Part shown: positions 10,440 to 22,703 of the stretch, one piece after another
How the letters are laid out: each line of letters begins with the position of its first letter
Position numbering within the stretch: position 1 is the stretch's first letter
Program-made: the position numbers and the translations under genes
Source of the DNA: Sipunculus nudus
Lineage: Eukaryota; Annelida; Sipuncula; Golfingiida; Sipunculidae
Direction: 5' to 3'
DNA: 64,000 nucleotides
NCBI GenBank assembly: GCA_026874595.1
Contig: CM049310.1
Span: 41,669,558 to 41,733,557 of the forward strand
Notes under the pieces: generated by a model
The model's input: the letters and a program-made list of their open reading frames with translations, nothing else
Told to the model about the DNA's origin: nothing
The model's database searches: none

Positions 10440-10514
10440 TGATTTCGCATGGGGGTTCGAACCCTTGACCATTGGCGTGTGAGGCGACCCTGAGAGCCAC
10501 TACACTTCGAAACC
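10440..10514 (-). pseudogene. psi-Val1, terminator mutated, unit 6
   Basis: TTTCTAACC downstream, plus GGTCAAGGG for GGTCCAGGG at the T-stem start. Confidence 0.8.
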
Positions 10515-11300
10515 GTTCGATAATGAACTTCAGTCATTCTGAAGCGTAAGGATCATGTGCAAACTTGTTTTTTGGAGACCAGTTGGATATTGGATAGGGG
10601 GAAACTCACTTTGATTTTAAATTCAACCAGTCCAAAATAAAACAAATGAAGTATTAATATGATTAATGTTCAAACAATCCCTAACTGGGAGCTGGGGTTT
10701 ACGCTCTGGTTCGAAATTAGGACCTGCCGCGTGTGAGATCAACGTGAGAGCGATCAGGCTCGAATCCGCTGGGTATCATACTTCGGTTCTTCTTAAGCAT
10801 AACAATGATATGCCAAACCATATCCCGAGGCCAGTTGAAGACTGCGCAGGGGAAAACTCCTCTTTGGTTTGTTATCTGATGAGTCCATAAATAATATGAA
10901 GTATAAATACGATTAAAAATCAGACGATTCCTAACTAGGAGAATACTCTCCTTCAGACATGAACAACGACAATATAAGTTGAACCAAAGTCAGATAAGCC
11001 TGTGCTTCATACTTATATTTTAACAATATTGGAAACAAAAGTAAGAAGATGTAGCTTTTGATCGTATCACAGATGCGCAGCTGCAAATCAATTTAATATA
11101 CTGTGGAGATAAAAATGGTCACTTCTGAACATGCTTCAAGTGACGCACAGGAACTGAATTAAGCTTGATCACTCGGATGGATAAAACGAATATTCGCTTA
11201 TTGATATTTCACAAATTACGACCTGAAGTATCCTATATTTATGTCTGATCCAGTACATGCAAATGATAAAAAATGGTGGAGGTTATATTTGGGAAAAATA

Positions 11301-11373
11301 TGGTTCCGCTGGGGTTCGAACCCAGGACCTTTCGCGTGTGAGGCGAACGTGATAGCCACTACACTACGAAACC
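11301..11373 (-). tRNA. tRNA-Val-CAC: tRNA-Val(CAC), unit 6
   Basis: Same gene sequence and terminator as unit 1. Confidence 0.96.
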
Positions 11374-11779
11374 GCTCGATATCGTGCCTTCTTCATTCTG
11401 AAGCTCAAGGATATTTTAGCTAATCTTTTATGCGACATCATCTGCAGACCAAGGTGGGGTACTTCTTACCTCAGTTAAGAATCCGGTCACTACATAAATA
11501 ACTATATATGATTTTCATTTTAAATACAATAATAATTCCTATTATATTCTTGTTTAAATGTCAACTACATAGGCTTGAGCCAAGTTGAAATAAAAATTAA
11601 CTTATCTTAACGTCACACCTTGAAAGCTGTAAAAGGAGGACACCGGAAAATATTTACAATTAAATTGGGCAAAAAATGTGAAACCTGGATTCAGGAAAAT
11701 CTGAAATTTAAGTATTCATACATGATGAACAAAAATGGAACAATAGACTCTTCGAATTTAACTTCGACACTGTTAAGTT

Positions 11780-11849
11780 GTCTCGTTGGTGTAGGAGTGA
11801 GTTCTCGCTTCGGGTGCGAGAGCTTCCGGGTTCTATCCCGGACGAGCCC
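11780..11849 (+). pseudogene. Damaged tRNA-Pro(CGG), 70-nt form, unit 7
   Basis: Identical to the unit 6 copy, including acceptor G2T. Confidence 0.75.
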
Positions 11850-12275
11850 GGTATATTTTAGCCATCATTCGATTGCCCCTCGATCTTTGACCCAAGAATT
11901 TCTTCTTCCCGCTCACTAAGACAGCAGGTAATTTAGGTTCGCCATCAGACCTTGGTCGATCTTTTCTGGTAACGTTTTCACACATATTTTGTAGGGAATT
12001 TCTCGAAATCAAATGACCGGGTGCCACAGCTCATACTAAAACATTAAAAGTATTTCAGAATATAAAATAATATAGCTTTTCACCGATCACATGTGCTTAC
12101 CTGCAAATTTAGTTTTAATTGCTGTGGAGAAAGTGCATACATCTTGTTAATCCTAATATTTTAATTCGACAACCTCTGATTTATACTCGCTAAAACTATA
12201 GCGTGGTTACAATATTATCGCCTACAGCAATGGGTCATGGGAGAGAGGGTTACCTGGTTTAATAGGTTAGAAATG

Positions 12276-12350
12276 TGATTTCGCATGGGGGTTCGAACCC
12301 TTGACCATTGGCGTGTGAGGCGACCCTGAGAGCCACTACACTTCGAAACC
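12276..12350 (-). pseudogene. psi-Val1, terminator mutated, unit 7
   Basis: Same changes as unit 6. Confidence 0.8.
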
Positions 12351-13136
12351 GTTCGATAATGAACTTCAGTCATTCTGAAGCGTAAGGATCATGTGCAAAC
12401 TTGTTTTTTGGAGACCAGTTGGATATTGGATAGGGGGAAACTCACTTTGATTTTAAATTCAACCAGTCCAAAATAAAACAAATGAAGTATTAATATGATT
12501 AATGTTCAAACAATCCCTAACTGGGAGCTGGGGTTTACGCTCTGGTTCGAAATTAGGACCTGCCGCGTGTGAGATCAACGTGAGAGCGATCAGGCTCGAA
12601 TCCGCTGGGTATGATACTTCGGTTCTTCTTAAGCATAACAATGATATGCCAAACCATATCCCGAGGCCAGTTGAAGACTGCGCAGGGGAAAACTCCTCTT
12701 TGGTTTGTTATCTGATGAGTCCATAAATAATATGAAGTATAAATACGATTAAAAATCAGACGATTCCTAACTAGGAGAATACTCTCCTTCAGACATGAAC
12801 AACGACAATATAAGTAGAACCAAAGTCAGATAAGCCTGTGCTTCATACTTATATTTTAACAATATTGGAAACAAAAGTAAGAAGATGTAGCTTTTGATCG
12901 TATCACAGATGCGCAGCTGCAAATCAATTTAATATACTGTGGAGATAAAAATGGTCACTTCTGAATATGCTTCAAGAGACGAACAGGATCTGAATTAAGC
13001 TTGATCACTCGGATGGATAAAACGAATATTCGCTTATTGATATTTCACAAATTACGACCTGAAGTATCCTATAATTATGTCTGATCCAGTACATGCAAAT
13101 GATAAAAAATGGTGGAGGTTATATTTGGGAAAAATA

Positions 13137-13209
13137 TGGTTCCGCTGGGGTTCGAACCCAGGACCTTTCGCGTGTGAGGCGAACGTGATAGCCACTACAC
13201 TACGAAACC
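13137..13209 (-). tRNA. tRNA-Val-CAC: tRNA-Val(CAC), unit 7
   Basis: Same gene sequence and terminator as unit 1. Confidence 0.96.
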
Positions 13210-13614
13210 GCTCGATATCGTGCTTTTTTCATTCTGAAGCTCAAGGATATTTTAGCTAATCTTTTATGCGACATCATCTGCAGACCAAGGTGGGGTACTT
13301 CTTACCTCAGTTAGGAATCCGGTCACTACATACATAACTATATATGATTTTCATTTTAAATACAATAATAATTCCTATTATATTCCTGTTTAAATGTCAA
13401 CTACATAGGTTTCAGCCAAGATGAAATAAAATTAACATACCTTAACGTCACACCTTGTAAGCTGTAAAAGGAGGACGCCGGAAAATATTTACAATGAAAA
13501 TGGGCAAAAAATTTGAGACCTGGATTCAGGAAAATCTGAAATGTAAGTATTCATACATATTGAACAAAAATGGAACAATAGACTCTTCGAATATCACTTC
13601 GACACTGTTAAGTT

Positions 13615-13686
13615 GGCTCGTTGGTCTAGGGGTATGATTCTCGCTTCGGGTGCGAGAGGTCCCGGGTTCAATTCCCGGACGAGCCC
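13615..13686 (+). tRNA. tRNA-Pro-CGG: tRNA-Pro(CGG), unit 8
   Basis: Same sequence as the unit 2 gene; TTTTT terminator present. Confidence 0.97.
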
Positions 13687-14113
13687 GATATATTTTTAGC
13701 CATCCTTAGATTGCCCCTCGATCTTTCACCTGAGAATTTCTTCTTCCCGCTCACTTAGACCGCAGATAATTTAGGTTCGTCATTAGACCTTGGTCGATCT
13801 TTTCTGTTAACGTTTTCATACATATTTGGTAGGGAATTTCTCGAAATCAAATGACCGGGTGCCACAGCTCATACTAAAACATTAAAAGTATTTCAGAATA
13901 TAAAATAATATAGCTTTTCACCGATCACATGTGCTTACCTGCAAATTTAGTTTTAATTGCTGTGGAGAAAGTGCATACATCTTGTTAATCCTAATATTTC
14001 AATTCGACAACCTCTGATTTATACTCACTTAAACTATAGCGTGGTTACAATATTATCGCCTACAGCCATGGGTCATGGGAGAAAGGGTTACTTGGGTTAA
14101 TAGGTTAAAAATG

Positions 14114-14188
14114 TGATTTCGCATGGGGGTTCGAACCCTGGACCATTGGCGTGTGAGGCGACCCTGAGAGCCACTACACTTCGAAACC
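14114..14188 (-). pseudogene. psi-Val1, unit 8
   Basis: TTTTT present; the 5' flank has TGTCGAACG (B-unit form) for TATCGAACG. Confidence 0.78.
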
Positions 14189-15558
14189 GTTCGACAATGA
14201 ACTTCAGTCATTCTGAAGCTTAAGGATCATGTGCTAACTTGTTTTTTGGAGACCAGTTGGATATTGGATAGGGGGAAACTCACTTTGATTTTGAATCCAA
14301 CCAGTCCAAAATAAAACAAATGAAGTATTAATATGATTCATGTTTAAACAATCCCTAACTGGGAGCATGTTCTACTTCAAATATCAACGATATAGGATAT
14401 TCAAGATCAAGTCAAAGTATCCTATGGATACTGCAGATCATGTACAAATGTGATAGGAGAAAAAGTTTATGTCAAGAAAAAAATGAAACTGGAAAGTTCT
14501 ACAAAAATAATCAGTAATATCACTGAAGGACCTGAATTAAGGATGACTTCAAATTTTTACATTCAATCATGATGAACTTTATTGGAACGGATCGTACAGC
14601 ACTTTTTCAATTCGAAATCTTAAACTCATGCCAGGGAACAGATAGGTTGCGATATGTCGCTCATTTAAAAAAAAGATACTTTCTTGTCAGTATTGGAGAA
14701 TGATGAATAAAAATATGTAGCTGTCGTATTCGACATGTATAAATTCACCGCGAAGGCACTAGAGTATCATCCTTACACCCATTTCAATTGCTGTTCAGTA
14801 AATGAATATATCTCATTGGTCGTTATATTTTTAAAATCGACAATCCTTAATTTATACAAACTTAAACAAAGGACTTTATAAATAATATCTACTCTAGCTT
14901 GTGACATGTGAAACATGGATTTTCAGGAGGAGGTAAATAGTCTAAGTATTTCGGTTTACGCTCTGGTTCGAAATTAGGACCTGCCGCGTGTGAGATCAAC
15001 GTGAGAGCGATCAGGCTCGAATCCACTGGGTATCATACTTCGGTTCTTCTTAAGCATAACAATGATATGCCATACCATATCTCGAGGCCAGTTGAAGACT
15101 GCGCAGGGGAAAGCTCCTCTTTGGTTTGTTATCTGATCAGTCCATAAATAATATGACGTATAAATACGATTAAAAATCAGACGATTCCTAACTAGGAGGA
15201 TACTCTCCTTCAGACATGAACAACGACAATATCAGTTGAACCAAAGTCAGATAAAGCCTGTGCTTCATACTTATATTTTAACAATATTGGAAACAAAAGT
15301 AAGAAGATGTAGCTTTTGATCGTATCACAGATGCGCAGCTGCAAATCAATTTAATATACTGTGGAGATAAAAATAGTCACTTCTGAACATGCTTCAAGTG
15401 ACGAACAGGAACTGAATTAAGCTTGATCACTCGGATGGATAAAACGAATATTCGCTTATTGATATTTCACAAATTACGACCTGAAGTATCTTATAATTAT
15501 GTCTGATCCAGTACATGCAAATGATAAAAAATGGTGGAGGTTATATTTGGGAAAAATA

Positions 15559-15631
15559 TGGTTCCGCTGGGGTTCGAACCCAGGACCTTTCGCGTGTGAG
15601 GCGAACGTGATAGCCACTACACTACGAAACC
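15559..15631 (-). tRNA. tRNA-Val-CAC: tRNA-Val(CAC), unit 8
   Basis: Same gene and terminator as unit 1, although this is a B unit; its flank is A-like (TTGGGAAAAATATGG). Confidence 0.96.
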
Positions 15632-16037
15632 GCTCGATATCGTGCCTTCTTCATTCTGAAGCTCAAGGATATTTTAGCTAATCTTTTATGCGACATCATC
15701 TGCAGACCAAGGTGGGGTACTTCTTACCTCAGTTAAGAATCCGGTCACTACATAAATAACTATATATGATTTTCATTTTAAATACAATAATAATTCCTAT
15801 TATATTCTTGTTTAAATGTCAACTACATAGGCTTGAGCCAAGTTGAAATAAAAATTAACTTATCTTAACGTCACACCTTGAAAGCTGTAAAAGGAGGACA
15901 CCGGAAAATATTTACAATTAAATTGGGCAAAAAATGTGAAACCTGGATTCAGGAAAATCTGAAATTTAAGTATTCATACATGATGAACAAAAATGGAACA
16001 ATAGACTCTTCGAATTTAACTTCGACACTGTTAAGTT

Positions 16038-16107
16038 GGCTCGTTGGTGTAGGAGTGAGTTCTCGCTTCGGGTGCGAGAGCTTCCGGGTTCTATCCCGGA
16101 CGAGCCC
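16038..16107 (+). pseudogene. Damaged tRNA-Pro(CGG), 70-nt form, unit 9
   Basis: As units 6 and 7, but the acceptor is the normal GGCTCGT, so G2T arose in the 6/7 lineage or was repaired here. Confidence 0.7.
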
Positions 16108-16533
16108 GGTATATTTTAGCCATCATTCGATTGCCCCTCGATCTTTGACCCAAGAATTTCTTCTTCCCGCTCACTAAGACAGCAGGTAATTTAGGTTCGC
16201 CATCAGACCTTGGTCGATCTTTTCTGGTAACGTTTTCACACATATTTTGTAGGGAATTTCTCGAAATCAAATGACCGGGTGCCACAGCTCATACTAAAAC
16301 ATTAAAAGTATTTCAGAATATAAAATAATATAGCTTTTCACCGATCACATGTGCTTACCTGCAAATTTAGTTTTAATTGCTGTGGAGAAAGTGCATACAT
16401 CTTGTTAATCCTAATATTTTAATTCGACAACCTCTGATTTATACTCGCTAAAACTATAGCGTGGTTACAATATTATCGCCTACAGCAATGGGTCATGGGA
16501 GAGAGGGTTACCTGGTTTAATAGGTTAGAAATG

Positions 16534-16608
16534 TGATTTCGCATGGGGGTTCGAACCCTTGACCATTGGCGTGTGAGGCGACCCTGAGAGCCACTACACT
16601 TCGAAACC
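16534..16608 (-). pseudogene. psi-Val1, terminator mutated, unit 9
   Basis: Same changes as unit 6. Confidence 0.8.
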
Positions 16609-17394
16609 GTTCGATAATGAACTTCAGTCATTCTGAAGCGTAAGGATCATGTGCAAACTTGTTTTTTGGAGACCAGTTGGATATTGGATAGGGGGAAACT
16701 CACTTTGATTTTAAATTCAACCAGTCCAAAATAAAACAAATGAAGTATTAATATGATTAATGTTCAAACAATCCCTAACTGGGAGCTGGGGTTTACGCTC
16801 TGGTTCGAAATTAGGACCTGCCGCGTGTGAGATCAACGTGAGAGCGATCAGGCTCGAATCCGCTGGGTATCATACTTCGGTTCTTCTTAAGCATAACAAT
16901 GATATGCCAAACCATATCCCGAGGCCAGTTGAAGACTGCGCAGGGGAAAACTCCTCTTTGGTTTGTTATCTGATGAGTCCATAAATAATATGAAGTATAA
17001 ATACGATTAAAAATCAGACGATTCCTAACTAGGAGAATACTCTCCTTCAGACATGAACAACGACAATATAAGTAGAACCAAAGTCAGATAAGCCTGTGCT
17101 TCATACTTATATTTTAACAATATTGGAAACAAAAGTAAGAAGATGTAGCTTTTGATCGTATCACAGATGCGCAGCTGCAAATCAATTTAATATACTGTGG
17201 AGATAAAAATGGTCACTTCTGAATATGCTTCAAGAGACGAACAGGATCTGAATTAAGCTTGATCACTCGGATGGATAAAACGAATATTCGCTTATTGATA
17301 TTTCACAAATTACGACCTGAAGTTTCCTATAATTATGTCTGATCCAGTACATGCAAATGATAAAAAATGGTGGAGGTTATATTTGGGAAAAATA

Positions 17395-17467
17395 TGGTTC
17401 CGCTGGGGTTCGAACCCAGGACCTTTCGCGTGTGAGGCGAACGTGATAGCCACTACATTACGAAACC
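17395..17467 (-). tRNA. tRNA-Val-CAC: tRNA-Val(CAC) with G10A, unit 9
   Basis: Starts GGTTTCGTAATG: base 10 is A instead of G, changing the A box and the first D-stem pair. Otherwise as unit 1. Confidence 0.88.
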
Positions 17468-17872
17468 GCTCGATATCGTGCTTTTTTCATTCTGAAGCTC
17501 AAGGATATTTTAGCTAATCTTTTATGCGACATCATCTGCAGACCAAGGTGGGGTACTTCTTACCTCAGTTAAGAATCCGGTCACTACATAAATAACTATA
17601 TATGATTTTCATTTTAAATACAATAATAATTCCTATTATATTCCTGTTTAAATGTCAACTATATAGGTTTGAGCCAAGATGAAATAAAATTAACATACCT
17701 TAACGTCACACCTTGTAAGCTGTAAAAGGAGGACGCCGGAAAATATTTACAATGAAAATGGGCAAAAAATTTGAGACCTGGATTCAGGAAAATCTGAAAT
17801 GTAAGTATTCATACATATTGAACAAAAATGGAACAATAGACTCTTCGAATATCACTTCGACACTGTTAAGTT

Positions 17873-17944
17873 GGCTCGTTGGTCTAGGGGTATGATTCTC
17901 GCTTCGGGTGCGAGAGGTCCCGGGTTCAATTCCCGGACGAGCCC
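17873..17944 (+). tRNA. tRNA-Pro-CGG: tRNA-Pro(CGG), unit 10
   Basis: Same sequence as the unit 2 gene; TTTTT terminator present. Confidence 0.97.
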
Positions 17945-18371
17945 GATATATTTTTAGCCATCCTTAGATTGCCCCTCGATCTTTCACCTGAGAATTTCTT
18001 CTTCCCGCTCACTTAGACCGCAGATAATTTAGGTTCGTCATTAGACCTTGGTCGATCTTTTCTGTTAACGTTTTCATACATATTTTGTAGGGAATTTCTC
18101 GAAATCAAATGACCGGGTGCCACAGCTCATACTAAAACATTAAAAGTATTTCAGAATATAAAATAATATAGCTTTTCACCGATCACATGTGCTTACCTGC
18201 AAATTTAGTTTTAATTGCTGTGGAGAAAGTGCATACATCTTGTTAATCCTAATATTTCAATTCGACAACCTCTGATTTATACTCACTTAAACTTTAGCGT
18301 GGTTACAATATTATCGCCTACAGCCATGGGTCATGGGAGAAAGGGTTACTTGGGTTAATAGGTTAAAAATG

Positions 18372-18446
18372 TGATTTCGCATGGGGGTTCGAACCCTGGA
18401 CCATTGGCGTGTGAGGCGACCCTGAGAGCCACTACACTTCGAAACC
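18372..18446 (-). pseudogene. psi-Val1, unit 10
   Basis: TTTTT present; B-unit flanks. Confidence 0.78.
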
Positions 18447-19816
18447 GTTCGACAATGAACTTCAGTCATTCTGAAGCTTAAGGATCATGTGCTAACTTGT
18501 TTTTTGGAGACCAGTTGGATATTGGATAGGGGGAAACTCACTTTGATTTTGAATCCAACCAGTCCAAAATAAAACAAATGAAGTATTAATATGATTCATG
18601 TTCAAACAATCCCTAACTGGGAGCATGTTCTACTTCAAATATCAACGATATAGGATATTCAAGATCAAGTCAAAGTATCCTATGGATACTGCAGATCATG
18701 TACAAATGTGATAGGAGAAAAAATTTATGTCAAGAAAAAAATGAAACTGGAAAGTTCTACAAAAATAATCAGTAATATCACTGAAGGACCTGAATTAAGG
18801 ATGACTTCAAATTTTTACATTCAATCATGATGAACTTTATTGGAACGGATCGTACAGCACTTTTTCAATTCGAAATCTTAAACTCATGCCAGGGAACAGA
18901 TAGGTTGCGATATGTCGCTCATTTAAAAAAAAGATACTTTCTTGTCAGTATTGGAGAATGATGAATAAAAATATGTAGCTGTCGTATTCGACATGTATAA
19001 ATTCACCGCGAAGGCACTAGAGTATCATCCTTACACCCATTTCAATTGCTGTTCAGTAAATGAATATATCTCATTGGTCGTTATATTTTTAAAATCGACA
19101 ATCCTTAATTTATACAAACTTAAACAAAGGACTTTATAAATAATATCTACTCTAGCTTGTGACATGTGAAACATGGATTTTCAGGAGGAGGTAAATAGTC
19201 TAAGTATTTCGGTTTACGCTCTGGTTCGAAATTAGGACCTGCCGCGTGTGAGATCAACGTGAGAGCGATCAGGCTCGAATCCGCTGGGTATCATACTTCG
19301 GTTCTTCTTAAGCATAACAATGATATGCCATACCATATCTCGAGGCCAGTTGAAGACTGCGCAGGGGAAAGCTCCTCTTTGGTTTGTTATCTGATCAGTC
19401 CATAAATAATATGACGTATAAATACGATTAAAAATCAGACGATTCCTAACTAGGAGGATACTCTCCTTCAGACATGAACAACGACAATATCAGTTGAACC
19501 AAAGTCAGATAAAGCCTGTGCTTCATACTTATATTTTAACAATATTGGAAACAAAAGTAAGAAGATGTAGCTTTTGATCGTATCACAGATGCGCAGCTGC
19601 AAATCAATTTAATATACTGTGGAGATAAAAATAGTCACTTCTGAACATGCTTCAAGTGACGAACAGGAACTGAATTAAGCTTGATCACTCGGATGGATAA
19701 AACGAATATTCGCTTATTGATATTTCACAAATTACGACATGAAGTATCTTATAATTATGTGTCATCCAGTACATGCAAATGATGAAAAATGGTGGAGGTT
19801 ATATTTGGCAAAAATG

Positions 19817-19889
19817 TGGTTCCCCTGGGGTTCGAACCCAGGACCTTTCGCGTGTGAGGCGAACGTGATAGCCACTACACTACGAAACC
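19817..19889 (-). tRNA. tRNA-Val-CAC: tRNA-Val(CAC) with C66G, unit 10
   Basis: The 3' acceptor strand is GGGAACC, so G7 faces G66. Terminator ACATTTTTG present. Confidence 0.88.
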
Positions 19890-20296
19890 GCTCGATATCG
19901 TGCCTTCTTTATTCTGAAGCTCAAGGATATTACAGCTAATCTTTTATGCGACATCCTCTGCAGACGAAAGTGGGGTACTTCTTACCTCAGTTAAGAATCC
20001 GGTCACTACATAAATAACTATATATGATTTTCATTTTTTAATACAATAATAATTCCTATTATATTCTTGTTTAAATGTCAACTACATAGGTTTGAGCCAA
20101 GATGAAATAAAAATTAACTTATCTTAACGTCACACCTTGAAAGCTGTTAAAGGAGGACGCCGGAAAATATTTACAATTAAAATGGGCAAAAAATGTGAAA
20201 CCTGGATTCAGGAAAATCTGAAATTTAAGTATTCATACATGATGAACAAAAATGGAACAATAGACTCTTCGAATTTAACTTCGACACTGTTAAGTT

Positions 20297-20367
20297 GGCT
20301 CGTTGGTGTAGGAGTAAGATTCTCGCTTCGGGTGCTAGAGCTTCCGGGTTCTATCCCGGACGAGCCC
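20297..20367 (+). pseudogene. Damaged tRNA-Pro(CGG), unit 11
   Basis: Same 71-nt form as unit 3: GCTAG stem mismatch and 6-nt T-loop. Confidence 0.7.
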
Positions 20368-20793
20368 GGTATATTTTAGCCATCATTCGATTGCCCCTCG
20401 ATCTTTGACCCGAGAATTTCTTCTTCCCGCTCACTAAGACAGCAGGTAATTTAGGTTCGCCATCAGACCTTGGTCGATCTTTTCTGTTAACGTTTTCACA
20501 CATATTTTGTAGGGAATTTCTCGAAATCAAATGACCGGGTGCCACAGCTCATACTAAAACATTAAAAGTATTTCAGAATATAAAATAATATAGCTTTTCA
20601 CCGATCACATGTGCTTACCTGCAAATTTAGTTTTAATTGCTGTGGAGAAAGTGCATACATCTTGTTAATCCTAATATTTCAATTCGACAACCTCTGATTT
20701 ATACTCACTAAAACTATAGCGTGGTTACAATATTATCGCCTACAGCAATGGGTCATGGGAGAGAGGGTTACCTGGTTTAATAGGTTAAAAATG

Positions 20794-20868
20794 TGATTTC
20801 GCATGGGGGTTCGAACCCTGGACCATTGGCGTGTGAGGCGACCCTGAGAGCCAGTACACTTCGAAACC
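20794..20868 (-). pseudogene. psi-Val1, unit 11
   Basis: TTTTT present; private change GTACTGGCTC for GTAGTGGCTC in the D-arm, which also hits the A box. Confidence 0.78.
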
Positions 20869-21653
20869 GTTCGATAATGAACTTCAGTCATTCTGGAGCG
20901 TAAGGATCATGTGCAAACTTGTTTTTTGGAGACCAGTTGGATATTGGATAGGGGAAGCTCACTTTGATTTTAAATTCAACCAGTCCAAAATAAAACAAAT
21001 GAAGTATTAATATGATTCATGTTCAAAGAATCCCTAACTGGGAGCTGGGGTTTACGCTCTGATTCGAAATAAGGACCTGCCGCGTGTGAGATCAACGTGA
21101 GAGCGATCAGGCTCGAATCCGCTGGGTATCATACTTCGGTTCTTCTTAAGCATAACAATGATATGCCAAACCATATCTCGAGCCCAGTTGAAAACTGCGC
21201 AGGGGAAAGCTCCTCTTTGGTTTGTTATCTGATCAGTCCATAAATAATATGACGTATAAATACGATTAAAAATCAGACGATTCCTAACTAGGAGGATACT
21301 CTCCTTCAGACATGAACAACGACAATATAAGTTGAACCAAAGTCAGATAAAGCCTGTGCTTCACACTTATATTTTAACAATATTGGAAACAAAAGTAAGA
21401 AGATGTAGCTTTTGATCGTATCACAGATGCGCAGCTGCAAATCAATTTAATATACTGTGGAGATAAAAATGGTCACTTCTGAACATGCTTCAAGTGACGA
21501 ACAGGAACTGAATTAAGCTTGATCACTCGGATGGATAAAACGAATATTCGCTTATTGATATTTCACAAATTACGACCTGAAGTATCCTATAATTATGTCT
21601 GATCCAGTACATGCAAATGATAAAAAATGGTGGAGGTTATATTTGGATAAATA

Positions 21654-21726
21654 TGGTTCCGCTGGGGTTCGAACCCAGGCCCTTTCGCGTGTGAGGCGAA
21701 CGTGATAGCCACTACACTACGAAACC
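21654..21726 (-). tRNA. tRNA-Val-CAC: tRNA-Val(CAC), terminator lost, unit 11
   Basis: Variable-loop T to G (AAGGGCC). The downstream run on the minus strand is ATATTTATCC, only three T, so Pol III would probably read on. The next T-runs lie further into the spacer. Confidence 0.88.
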
Positions 21727-22131
21727 GCTCGATATCGTGCCTTCTTCATTCTGAAGCTCAAGGATATTTTAGCTAATCTTTTATGCGACATCATCTGCAG
21801 ACCAAGGTGGGGTACTTCTTACCTCAGTTAAGAATCCGGTCACTACATAAATAACTATATATGATTTTCATTTTTAATACAATAATAATTGTTTTTATAT
21901 TCTTGTTTAAATGTCAACTACATAGGTTTGAGCCAAGATGAAATAAAAATTAACTTATCTTAACGTCATACCTTGAAAGCTGTAAAAGGAGGACACCGGA
22001 AATATTTACAATTAAAATGGGCAAAAAATGTGAAACCTGGATTCAGGAAAATCTGAAATTTAAGTATTCATACATGATGAACAAAAATGGAACAATAGAC
22101 TCTTCGAATTTAACTTCGACACTGTTAAGTT

Positions 22132-22202
22132 GGCTCGTTGGTGTAGGAGTAAGATTCTCGCTTCGGGTGCGAGAGCTTCCGGGTTCTATCCCGGACGAGC
22201 CC
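22132..22202 (+). pseudogene. tRNA-Pro(CGG) variant with paired anticodon stem, unit 12
   Basis: 71 nt. The anticodon stem is CTCGC/GCGAG, fully paired, but the D-stem G12 and 6-nt T-loop (TTCTAT) remain. The least damaged of the variant class. Confidence 0.6.
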
Positions 22203-22628
22203 GGTATATTTTAGCCATCATTCGATTGCCCCTCGATCTTTGACCCGAGAATTTCTTCTTCCCGCTCACTAAGACAGCAGGTAATTTAGGTTCGCCATCA
22301 GACCTTGGTCGATCTTTTCTGTTAACGTTTTCACACATATTTTGTAGGGAATTTCTCGAAATCAAATGACCGGGTGCCACAGCTCATACTAAAACATTAA
22401 AAGTATTTCAGAATATAAAATAATATAGCTTTTCACCGATCACATGTGCTTACCTGCAAATTTAGTTTTAATTGCTGTGGAGAAAGTGCATACATCTTGT
22501 TAATCCTAATATTTCAATTCGACAACCTCTGATTTACACTCACTAAAACTATAGCGTGGTTACAATATTATCGCCTACAGCAATGGGTCATGGGAGAGAG
22601 GGTTACCTGGTTTAATAGGTTAGAAATG

Positions 22629-22703
22629 TGATTTCGCATGGGGGTTCGAACCCTGGACCATTGGCGTGTGAGGCGACCCTGAGAGCCACTACACTTCGAA
22701 ACC
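22629..22703 (-). pseudogene. psi-Val1, terminator mutated, unit 12
   Basis: TTTCTAACC downstream; gene body as unit 1. Confidence 0.78.

Larger units (their letters stand above)
9780..11615. repeat. Array unit 6, type A3
   Basis: 1836 bp. psi-Val2 relic (-) at 10696-10767. Tandem sister of unit 7, sharing the 70-nt Pro variant, the GTCTCGT acceptor change and CTGGTAACG in the spacer. Confidence 0.9.
11616..13450. repeat. Array unit 7, type A3
   Basis: 1835 bp. psi-Val2 relic (-) at 12532-12603. Left part is a twin of unit 6. From psi-Val2 onward it resembles type A1 (CTTCAAGAGACGAACAGG). Confidence 0.9.
13451..15873. repeat. Array unit 8, type B
   Basis: 2423 bp. Extra B segment 14367-14952; psi-Val2 relic (-) at 14953-15024. 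Shares private changes AAAATTTGAGACC and AATATCACTTCG with unit 10, 4258 bp downstream. Confidence 0.9.
15874..17708. repeat. Array unit 9, type A3
   Basis: 1835 bp. psi-Val2 relic (-) at 16790-16861. Sister of unit 7 at a distance of 4258 bp. Confidence 0.9.
17709..20132. repeat. Array unit 10, type B
   Basis: 2424 bp. Extra B segment 18625-19210; psi-Val2 relic (-) at 19211-19282. Sister of unit 8. Confidence 0.9.
20133..21968. repeat. Array unit 11, type A2
   Basis: 1836 bp. psi-Val2 relic (-) at 21049-21120. First member of a three-unit block (units 11-13) that recurs as units 14-16 at +5512 bp. Confidence 0.9.

Noticed and set aside
14664..14690. A-rich run (TTTAAAAAAAAGATAC) in the B segment as a retroposon tail
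   Set aside because: Present at the same place in every B unit with only length slippage, and no retroposon body or duplication flanks it.
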